Assembly (NCBI GenBank): GCA_028707005.1
Contig: JAQTVB010000012.1
Location: forward strand, 1-33,546
Source of the DNA: Patescibacteria group bacterium
Lineage (GTDB): Bacteria; Patescibacteriota; Patescibacteriia; Patescibacteriales; GWC2-42-12
Reading direction: 5' to 3'
DNA length: 33,546 nucleotides
Part shown: piece by piece, positions 1-5,513 of the stretch
Numbering within the stretch: the first letter of the stretch is position 1
Layout: every line of letters begins with the position of its first letter
Notes under the pieces: model-generated
The model's database searches: none
Told to the model about the DNA's origin: nothing
Seen by the model: only the letters and a program-made list of their open reading frames with translations
Program-made: the position numbers and the translations under genes

Positions 1-380
1 GATTTTTTTGGCCCCTTAAAGCCGGCCATGCCAGCGCTCGCCCACGATAAAACATTGCCAGTCAAATCGGTTAAGGCGACGATGGTGTTATTATAGGTCG
101 CTTTAACATGAGCGATGCCCACCGCTCCATTTTTGGCAGTTTTCTTTTTTTTACCTTTTTTCTTGATCGTTTTTCTGTCGGCTTTATTTTTTTCCAACTT
201 TTTTTTAACTTCATCCGGCAGTTCTTCCGGCGCGTTTAAATCAGTTTTAACAGCCTGCTCGCCTATTGGAGCCGTTAGATTGTCTTGCGCCACGCTTACA
301 GTCGGCGCCTCTTCTTTTTTTATAGGCGCGGCTTGCAGCGGTTTGTCCTTTTCTTGTTTTGGCCTTTTTTCTTCTGCCAT
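1..380 (-). CDS. rpsK: 30S ribosomal protein S11, N-terminal part (cut by window start)
   Basis: This gene is missing from the ORF track because it runs off the left edge. Reading the minus strand from the ATG at 378-380 gives 126 complete codons. The stretch [19 protein letters not shown], followed by NVLSWASAG and GFKGPKKS, is unmistakable S11, a protein of the 30S platform near the mRNA exit. It is the last visible gene of the infA-rpmJ-rpsM-rpsK cluster, 46 bp after rpsM. Before the conserved core there are roughly 85 residues rich in Lys, Glu, Ala and Pro, where ordinary S11 proteins have under 20. The extension ends in a basic run (KKKGKKKK). No Shine-Dalgarno sequence precedes the ATG. 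Identity is certain. The length of the extension depends on the first ATG being the true start. Confidence 0.95.
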   Translation of the reverse strand, partial: MAEEKRPKQEKDKPLQAAPIKKEEAPTVSVAQDNLTAPIGEQAVKTDLNAPEELPDEVKKKLEKNKADRKTIKKKGKKKKTAKNGAVGIAHVKATYNNTIVALTDLTGNVLSWASAGMAGFKGPKK

Positions 381-426
381 ATTTTAATTTGTGTAAATTA
401 ATTCTAAATTAGTGTAAATTATATTT

Positions 427-819
427 TTAAGTTTTTTCCGCCGCCGGCTTTTTACCTGAAGTCGCGGTCTTTCTGATATTGTGGCGCACGGTTCGGCTGT
501 TGGTTTTTGTCCTTTGGCCTCTGGTGGGCAAGCTCTTGGTGTGGCGGCTGCCGCGGTAGCTACCGATTTCTTTTAATCTTTTTATGTTGGCGAAAATATC
601 GCGCCTTAAATCGCCTTCAACTTTGTTTTGTTTTTCAATAATTTCTCTCAAGATGTTGGCCTGGCTGTCGGTTAAATCTTTAACCCTGACATCCGGGCTG
701 ATTTTCGCCAGTTTTAAAATTCCGTTGGCTTTAGTTTTGCCAATGCCAAAAATATAAGTCAAGGAAATTTCCACTCTTTTTTCGTTTGGTATGGTTACGC
801 CGGCAATTCTTATAGCCAT
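427..819 (-). CDS. rpsM: 30S ribosomal protein S13
   Basis: This is a 130-residue protein of the usual S13 length. S13 sits in the head of the 30S subunit and contacts the P-site tRNA and the 50S subunit. The start [21 protein letters not shown] and the C-terminal signature [20 protein letters not shown] followed by NSRTVR are diagnostic. The helix-two-turn-helix part ([14 protein letters not shown]) is intact. The C-terminal tail is basic, as expected for a segment reaching toward the P site. It lies between rpmJ (81 bp upstream) and rpsK. The spacer to rpmJ is filled with tandem GATTTA/AAATCG-like words rather than a ribosome-binding site. Confidence 0.98.
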   Translation of the reverse strand: MAIRIAGVTIPNEKRVEISLTYIFGIGKTKANGILKLAKISPDVRVKDLTDSQANILREIIEKQNKVEGDLRRDIFANIKRLKEIGSYRGSRHTKSLPTRGQRTKTNSRTVRHNIRKTATSGKKPAAEKT

Positions 820-900
820 GTAATTAATTTATGATTTAAGATTTTAGATTTAGGATTTATGATTAAATCGCAAATCGAAAATTGAAAATCGTAAATTTTC

Positions 901-1014
901 TTATCCTTGCCTTTGTTTGTGTTTCGGGGTTTTACAAATCACGCAGACGCGACCTTTGCGCCTGACTATTTTACAATCTTTACAAATTTTTTTCACGCTG
1001 CTTCTTACCTTCAT
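901..1014 (-). CDS. rpmJ: 50S ribosomal protein L36
   Basis: This 37-residue gene is too short for the ORF track. It reads [20 protein letters not shown] and ends [11 protein letters not shown]36 is a small zinc-ribbon protein of the 50S subunit. The zinc ligands Cys11, Cys14, Cys27 and His32 are all present, so this is the zinc-binding (C+) form. A fourth cysteine at position 24 is extra. It lies between infA and rpsM, the usual bacterial order. The ATG is preceded by ATCTTATAGCT with no Shine-Dalgarno motif. Confidence 0.96.
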   Translation of the reverse strand: MKVRSSVKKICKDCKIVRRKGRVCVICKTPKHKQRQG

Positions 1015-1022
1015 AGCTATAA

Positions 1023-1107
1023 GATAATTGGGATATTGAGGATTTTTAAGATTGTTGGGAACGAGGAATTATTGTTTTCCCCAAAAATCCCAAATATCCT
1101 AATTATC
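1023..1107. repeat. Imperfect inverted repeat between infA and rpmJ
   Basis: The arms at 1023-1038 (GATAATTGGGATATTG) and 1092-1107 (AAATATCCTAATTATC) pair with two mismatches around a loop of about 53 nt. The words GGGATATT and AAATATCC also appear in the spacer at 25636-25694. This palindrome sits inside the ribosomal operon and would be transcribed. Confidence 0.7.
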
Positions 1108-1122
1108 TCAACTATCCCGAAT

Positions 1123-1359
1123 TTATAACCTGTAAGTTATCCGGCCTTTAGTTAAATCATAAGGACTGATTTGAATTTTCACTTTATCGCCGGGGAGTAA
1201 TCTGATTTTATTCATCCTCATTTTTCCGGAAAGATGCGTTAAAATTTCATGGCCGTTTTCCAGCTTTACCTTAAAGCTGGCGGCCGGCTTAAGCTCAATC
1301 ACCTCGCCTATCATTTCAATGAAATCTTTTGAACTAATTTGCTGGTTATTTTCTTTCAT
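1123..1359 (-). CDS. infA: Translation initiation factor IF-1
   Basis: This 78-residue single OB-fold protein binds the A site of the 30S subunit during initiation. The core matches IF-1 closely: [20 protein letters not shown], then [27 protein letters not shown], and [14 protein letters not shown]. The N-terminus ([13 protein letters not shown]) is a few residues longer than typical IF-1 (about 72). It is the first gene of the infA-rpmJ-rpsM-rpsK unit, about 100 nt downstream of a perfect-consensus promoter (1465-1493). It therefore has a real leader with a predicted hairpin (1380-1419). No Shine-Dalgarno motif precedes the ATG. Confidence 0.97.
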   Translation of the reverse strand: MKENNQQISSKDFIEMIGEVIELKPAASFKVKLENGHEILTHLSGKMRMNKIRLLPGDKVKIQISPYDLTKGRITYRL

Positions 1360-1379
1360 CTTAAAACAAAAATAGCTTT

Positions 1380-1419
1380 GGTTTAATGCTCATCTTTTAT
1401 CAGACGAGATACCAAAACC
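1380..1419 (-). promoter_or_regulatory. Structured leader hairpin upstream of infA
   Basis: In the minus-strand transcript, CTCGTCT and AGATGAG (1402-1408 and 1389-1395) form a 7-bp stem with one G-U pair and a 6-nt loop. An outer GGTTT/AAACC pairing (1415-1419 with 1380-1384) closes around it. It lies between the infA promoter and the start codon. The fold is visible. A regulatory role, such as autoregulation of the translation operon, is inference. Confidence 0.45.
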
Positions 1420-1464
1420 TTTTAAACACGTGTAAAAATTTTAGGTTTATTTACCGTATAAACA

Positions 1465-1493
1465 ATTATATAGGTAATTAGAGCGGATGTCAA
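1465..1493 (-). promoter_or_regulatory. Perfect sigma-70-type promoter for infA-rpmJ-rpsM-rpsK
   Basis: The minus strand reads TTGACA (1488-1493), a 17-nt spacer, then TATAAT (1465-1470). This is an exact match to the housekeeping consensus with the ideal spacing. The predicted transcript starts near 1458, leaving a leader of about 100 nt before infA. Such a strong promoter fits a translation operon. Confidence 0.88.
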
Positions 1494-1567
1494 GGATTTC
1501 AGCGCTATCAATCAAAAAATAAATTTTTGGCTAATAATAAAGAAACTCCATTTCATTTCAGCTGGAT

Positions 1568-3358
1568 TTATTCTAAAATAGCTTTAATTCTTCTAACGCC
1601 GGCCGACGAACTTTCCTCTTTTTGGATTTTAAAATGACCCAATTTGCCGGTGTTATCAACATGCGGTCCGCCGCAAATTTCTTTGCTGAAATTTCCCATC
1701 ATATACACTTTTACTCTTTCGCCGTACTTTGATTCAAAAGTGCCATGAGCTTTGAAGGCTTTAGCTTCGGCTAAGCTCATTTCCTGGCAATCAACTATTA
1801 ATTTATCCTTGATCGCTTGATTGACTAAATTTTCCACTTGTTGTTTTTGCTCATCAGTCATTTTTGTCGGATAGGAAAAATCAAACCTTAACCTCTCGGC
1901 GGTAATATTGCTGCCCCGCTGTACAACCTGTTCGCCCAAGACTTTTCTTAAAGCGGCCAAAAGCAGGTGCGCCGCAGTATGCAATTTGGTGGTTTGCGCG
2001 CCGGCATCGGCCAGCCCGCCCTTAAATTGTCCGGCCGAAGCGGTGCGGGAAAGCTGCTGGTGCTTTTTCAGTTCCTGGCAAAACGCCTCAACTTCAACGC
2101 TTAAGCCTTGCTCACGCGCTAATTCTTCGGTGATCTCTAAGGGAAAGCCATAACTTTGATATAAATCAAAGGCTTGTTTGCCGCTGATTTTTTTGCCGCT
2201 TCCCTGCTTAATGATTTTTTCAAACTCTCTTAGGCCTTGTTCTAAAGTTTTATTGAATTTTCCTTCTTCCACGTTCAGCTGTTCAATGACTTTATTAATA
2301 TTACGGCTCAATTCAGGATAAATTGCCTGATAATCATGCGCCACGACTTTGGCGATTTCTTTTGTCCAGGATTCGTTGACAATGCCGATTTGCCGGCCAT
2401 ATCTGATCGCCCGCCTGATCAAGCGCCGTAAAACATAGCCGCGGTCGGTATTGGACGGCGCCACTGCCTTGTCGTCGGCCATGATAAAGGTCGCGGCTTT
2501 GAGATGATCAGCGATAATGCGCAAAGCTTTATCAATCTCCGGAGTTTTGCCGTAAGTCTGGCCGCTTAGCTGGCAAATCCTATTAATGATATTTTTAAAT
2601 AAATCCGTTTGATAATTATCCGCCAAGCCGTTCATGACCGCTAAAATTCTTTCCAGCCCCATGCCGGTGTCAACATTTTTCTTGGCTAACGGCTCAAGCT
2701 TGCCGGCTTTTTTATTATATTGCATGAAAACATTATTCCAGATTTCCACCCATAGAGGATGATCATCATTAAAGCCGGCCGGCACTTTATCCGCGTCGCC
2801 CGCCCAATAAAAAATTTCCGTATCCGGTCCGCAAGGCCCGCCGGTTTCCAAACCCCACCAATTATTTTTTTTCGGCAGCTTGGCAATTCTTTGTTCCGCA
2901 ATGCCAATTTCTTTTTTCCAAATAGCAAAAGATTCTTGGTCAAACGGCGAATCTTGGTCTCCTTGAAAAACGGAAACTGCCAAGCGCTTTTTATCTAAAT
3001 TAAGCCACTCATGATCGGTTAAAAATTCCCAGCTCCAAAGGATTGCTTCTTTTTTAAAATAATCGCCCAGCGACCAATTGCCCAGCATTTCAAAAAAAGT
3101 ATGGTGGGTGCTATCGCCCACTTCCTCAATATCGCCGGTTCTGATGCATTTTTGGCAGTTAGCCAGCCTGGTTCCGGCCGGATGCTTTTCGCCCATTAGA
3201 AAAGGCACTAACGGATGCATGCCAGCGGTGGTGTATAAAATCGTTGGATCATTTTCCGGAATCAAAGAAGCGCTGGAGATTATGGCATGCCCCTTAGTTT
3301 TAAAAAAGTCCAAATATTTTTGGCGCAGTTCTCCGGAAGTCATAAGTAGTTGAATCAT
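1568..3358 (-). CDS. alaS: Alanine-tRNA ligase, short form without C-Ala domain
   Basis: This enzyme charges tRNA-Ala and edits mischarged Ser/Gly. The class II catalytic core occupies about residues 1-245, with motif 2 around THHTFFEMLGNWSLGDYF and motif 3 at DTGMGLERILAV. The tRNA-recognition middle domain follows to about 440. The editing domain is complete: His460 and His464 (HTAAH), Cys562 and His566 (CGGPH), and the closing RRIKAIL. The protein then stops at 596 residues, whereas typical bacterial AlaRS has about 870. The C-terminal coiled-coil/DHHA1 (C-Ala) domain is absent. No frame-shifted remnant can follow, because the infA promoter begins 75 bp downstream. Met6 (ATG at 3341-3343) fits the family start (MTSGELRQ) at least as well as the listed ATG. 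Neither has a Shine-Dalgarno motif. Confidence 0.97.
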   Translation of the reverse strand: MIQLLMTSGELRQKYLDFFKTKGHAIISSASLIPENDPTILYTTAGMHPLVPFLMGEKHPAGTRLANCQKCIRTGDIEEVGDSTHHTFFEMLGNWSLGDYFKKEAILWSWEFLTDHEWLNLDKKRLAVSVFQGDQDSPFDQESFAIWKKEIGIAEQRIAKLPKKNNWWGLETGGPCGPDTEIFYWAGDADKVPAGFNDDHPLWVEIWNNVFMQYNKKAGKLEPLAKKNVDTGMGLERILAVMNGLADNYQTDLFKNIINRICQLSGQTYGKTPEIDKALRIIADHLKAATFIMADDKAVAPSNTDRGYVLRRLIRRAIRYGRQIGIVNESWTKEIAKVVAHDYQAIYPELSRNINKVIEQLNVEEGKFNKTLEQGLREFEKIIKQGSGKKISGKQAFDLYQSYGFPLEITEELAREQGLSVEVEAFCQELKKHQQLSRTASAGQFKGGLADAGAQTTKLHTAAHLLLAALRKVLGEQVVQRGSNITAERLRFDFSYPTKMTDEQKQQVENLVNQAIKDKLIVDCQEMSLAEAKAFKAHGTFESKYGERVKVYMMGNFSKEICGGPHVDNTGKLGHFKIQKEESSSAGVRRIKAILE

Positions 3359-3403
3359 GAATTAATGCTTTTTAATTTTTATTGATCCATGATTCATGCT
3401 TTT

Positions 3404-3432
3404 AGTATATAAAAAACCTTTAACTTTGGCAA
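3404..3432 (-). promoter_or_regulatory. Promoter of alaS
   Basis: The minus strand shows TTGCCA (3427-3432), a 17-nt spacer and TATACT (3404-3409). This is five of six at -10, with correct spacing. It lies just downstream of the terminator at 3441-3490, so alaS looks like a separate transcription unit with a leader of about 40-55 nt. Confidence 0.75.
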
Positions 3433-3440
3433 ATTTGGGT

Positions 3441-3490
3441 AAAAAAAGAGACTGCGCGCGGTTTTTTGGCTTGTGCGGCCACGCGCAGTC
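3441..3490 (-). terminator. Rho-independent terminator of the 3441-3788 RNA
   Basis: On the minus strand GACTGCGCG (3482-3490) pairs perfectly with CGCGCAGTC (3450-3458) across a 23-nt loop. It is followed at once by TCTTTTTTT (down to 3441). A GC-rich stem plus a U-run is the classical terminator layout. It only works in this orientation. Confidence 0.85.
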
Positions 3491-3788
3491 GTGAAAACGA
3501 GAAAAGAACAACTCGGTTTATAGTCGGCTAGAGAATGACAATTGGGCTAGCCGACTCTTAGCTAGATGCTATCTCGGGCACGGTGTGTGGTTTTCATGTC
3601 GTGTTTAGTGTTGCGGGTGTTGTTGTTTTCTACATAGTTGTGATTCTGCAATTCTTCATTGTTTTGCCCTCTTCCTGCGGCAAAACCTGAAGACACCGTG
3701 GCTGGCGTCCGAGTTAGCCACGGATTTGAGATAAAAATTAGCATTGTTAGCTCAAGTCCGTGGCAAACGTCTTTTTTAAAAGAGCGAT
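3441..3788 (-). ncRNA. Candidate structured non-coding RNA, family unknown
   Basis: This is the largest stretch without a protein gene (3359-3840). It has its own likely promoter (TTGACA at 3818-3823) and terminator (3441-3490). On the minus strand the following helices can be read. P1 is a 14-bp arm pair with one mismatch (3751-3764 with 3717-3730). P2 is a long-range helix in two parts (3709-3713 with 3573-3577, and 3693-3700 with 3579-3586). P3 is nested in P2 (3688-3692 with 3654-3658, then 3679-3686 with 3661-3668). P4 is a perfect 9-bp stem (3547-3555 with 3523-3531). Inside P2 there is an A/C-rich, G-poor segment that looks single-stranded. I could not match it to tmRNA (no tRNA-like ends or tag), RNase P RNA, SRP RNA or 6S RNA. 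The helices are read directly from the sequence. That this is a functional RNA is inference. Confidence 0.7.
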
Positions 3789-3795
3789 ATTGTTA

Positions 3796-3823
3796 TATTT
3801 ACATATCTTAATAATTTTGTCAA
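3796..3823 (-). promoter_or_regulatory. Likely promoter of the structured RNA
   Basis: The minus strand has a perfect -35 hexamer TTGACA (3818-3823), 18 bp past the stop codon of the CAP-domain gene. The best-spaced -10 is TAAATA (3796-3801, 16-nt spacer). TATAAC (3792-3797) is a better hexamer but would need a 20-nt spacer. Transcription would start near 3785-3790. Confidence 0.5.
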
Positions 3824-3840
3824 AAATTGGCAAATGGGCT

Positions 3841-5361
3841 TTAAATTATGATCAAAGCAATCAAAAGGCAGATTAAAACCAGGGTTGATAAGATGATATG
3901 TGGATATTGCCGTTTAATCTCAATTAAGATGTTTAATGCCAAGGCGATTGAGGCGATGACCAAGATAATTTTATAAAAGACGGAAGTGATATTGAATAAA
4001 GGGCTAAGATAAGGCGATTGGTGCTTTCTGACAAATAAATATTGCTCTAAAACCGTGGTGTTGGACGGTTTGACGTTATCCCAAGCCAAATCAGCCGTTA
4101 TTCTATTGCCCGACTTATCTTCAGCGGTAACCACCGGCAAAATAACCGGGTTAAAAATTTGCTCCCGGCTGTCTTTAAAGACGATTGTTTGGCCGGTCCA
4201 GCGGCCGGTTGCTGAATTTTTTTGCAGGTCGATAATGTGGCTATTAAAGGTTATCCAGGCCCGGGATGCTTCGCCCCGCAAAGAGACTTCGGCTCTGATG
4301 ATATATTGATTCTGGCCTTGCGGCTGGTCGATAAACAATTGGGAATTAGCCAAGTCAATCTCCAGGGGCTTAATTTCCGCGCCGGCAATCGACTGGCTTG
4401 GCTTTGCCGTTTGATTTTCCTGGACTTTTTCGCCGAGCAACTGCGCCTTATCCGCCGCGACTGCCGGCTGGTTTATTTCTTGATTTAGCGGATTTTTCGC
4501 TTCAACCGGCTTGGCGATAGCTTCCTGCTCGCTACCGGCCGATCTTGGCGCGCGCGAACGAAACGGCGAAGCAAAATATTGCGCAACCAAAGTAGTGTCA
4601 ATGTTTTCATAAAGTCCGCTAGTCATGCCCACGCCGATTTCCGAGAAATCCGGATCAATCATATTGCGATAATGCGTTTGGCTGCGGCTCCAGCCGTTCA
4701 CCACTTCTTCGGGGCTGGAAAAGCCCATGGCTAAATTTTCTCCGGCTACCGCGTAATTGTATTGAACTTTTTCCAGCCAATCGGCCAAAGTCTTTTTATT
4801 CGGGCCGGTGTGGGCGAAATACTGGTATAAAAGCATGTCTTCGGCTTTTTCGTAAGCCGCCCGGTTCAAAAGAGAGCTTTCGGTTAAGGCGGTTAAGCGC
4901 AAATTTTTTCTGATGGTATTGGTAAGGCTGATGATCTTTTTGCTTTGTTCGGTTAAAATATCCGGCGTCAACCAAGCTTCAATCGGCAAGACGATTACCG
5001 CGCCGATTAAGATGACTTTGAAAAGAATGGAACTTAAAGCATAAAAAAGCAGGCGGTAAGGATGCAAGGCTTTGGGCTGGTAATTATTGCTGGCGCTAGG
5101 AATGAAAAGATCTTTTAACAAGCCCGGCCCCTTGGGATTATCCCCTCTCTTGATTTCGTCGCCGTCTTTTATGCCGTCGTGATCGGTGTCAGGATTTAAG
5201 GGATCGGTTTGGTAGATATTGATTTCTTCATAATCATTAACCCCGTCATTGTCGCTATCGGCCTTAAAAGGATCGGTGCCCAATTTTTTTTCCAAATCAT
5301 CAGACAGGCCATCGGCGTCCGAGTCTTGGAAATTATTATTTTTATTTTTTCTCTTGAACAT
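3841..5361 (-). CDS. Membrane-anchored CAP (SCP-like) protein with N-terminal TSP3-type calcium repeats
   Basis: The protein has 506 residues. Residues 13-72 hold three thrombospondin-type-3/EF-like repeats (DSDADGLSD, DSDNDGVND, DTDHDGIKD), which usually bind calcium. A hydrophobic helix follows at about 108-130. A CAP/SCP domain spans about 140-266, with family landmarks HTGPNKKTLADWL, AGENLAMGFSSPEEVVNGW, SQTHYRNMIDPDFSEIGVG and LVAQYFAS. A linker and a beta-rich stretch lead to two C-terminal hydrophobic helices (about 455-506). There is no ordinary signal peptide, so the first helix is probably the anchor. Bacterial CAP proteins are generally extracytoplasmic; their activity is mostly unknown. 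The -10 box ends 8 bp before the ATG, so the mRNA is probably leaderless. The exact role is not known. Confidence 0.88.
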   Translation of the reverse strand: MFKRKNKNNNFQDSDADGLSDDLEKKLGTDPFKADSDNDGVNDYEEINIYQTDPLNPDTDHDGIKDGDEIKRGDNPKGPGLLKDLFIPSASNNYQPKALHPYRLLFYALSSILFKVILIGAVIVLPIEAWLTPDILTEQSKKIISLTNTIRKNLRLTALTESSLLNRAAYEKAEDMLLYQYFAHTGPNKKTLADWLEKVQYNYAVAGENLAMGFSSPEEVVNGWSRSQTHYRNMIDPDFSEIGVGMTSGLYENIDTTLVAQYFASPFRSRAPRSAGSEQEAIAKPVEAKNPLNQEINQPAVAADKAQLLGEKVQENQTAKPSQSIAGAEIKPLEIDLANSQLFIDQPQGQNQYIIRAEVSLRGEASRAWITFNSHIIDLQKNSATGRWTGQTIVFKDSREQIFNPVILPVVTAEDKSGNRITADLAWDNVKPSNTTVLEQYLFVRKHQSPYLSPLFNITSVFYKIILVIASIALALNILIEIKRQYPHIILSTLVLICLLIALIII

Positions 5362-5369
5362 ACATTTTA

Positions 5370-5398
5370 ATTATAGCATTAGCCAAAAAAATAGTCTA
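5370..5398 (-). promoter_or_regulatory. Promoter of the CAP-domain gene, leaderless layout
   Basis: The minus strand reads TAGACT (5393-5398), 17 nt, TATAAT (5370-5375). The ATG begins at 5361, only 8 bp after the -10 box, so transcription should start at or within a few bases of the start codon. Confidence 0.7.
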
Positions 5399-5416
5399 AC
5401 AACAGGGGAAAGCCCC

Positions 5417-5490
5417 AAATCCCAAATCACAATGACCAATCAAATCATAAATCTCAAGCCCCAATTATTGGTCATTGGGATTTGGGATTT
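5417..5490. repeat. 24-bp inverted repeat between mnmA and the CAP gene
   Basis: The arm at 5417-5440 (AAATCCCAAATCACAATGACC...) and its partner at 5467-5490 are complementary over 24 nt with one mismatch, separated by 26 nt. The arms are built from repeated words (CCCAAAT, CAATGACCAAT). The hairpin lies after the mnmA stop codon. It could terminate or stabilise the mnmA transcript, but there is no U-run directly after it. Confidence 0.85.
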
Positions 5491-5513
5491 TATTAGAAAT
5501 TAGTAATTAGTAA

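Noticed and set aside
115-387. Plus-strand ORF of 90 aa at the window start
   Set aside because: It lies antisense to rpsK, whose codon sense is clear on the minus strand, and has no homology signal.
820-900. CRISPR-like array from tandem GATTTA words
   Set aside because: The words are 6-8 nt and vary, without spacers of constant length. This is the spacer-repeat type instead.
3562-3744. 60-aa minus-strand ORF in the alaS upstream region
   Set aside because: The translation is low complexity (NNEELQNHNYVENNN) with no recognisable domain, and it sits within the structured RNA, spanning its helices.
3441-3788. tmRNA, RNase P RNA, SRP RNA or 6S RNA
   Set aside because: No tRNA-like ends or degradation tag, no RNase P core motifs, no SRP GGAA-type domain, and no single long central bubble. 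I left the family open.
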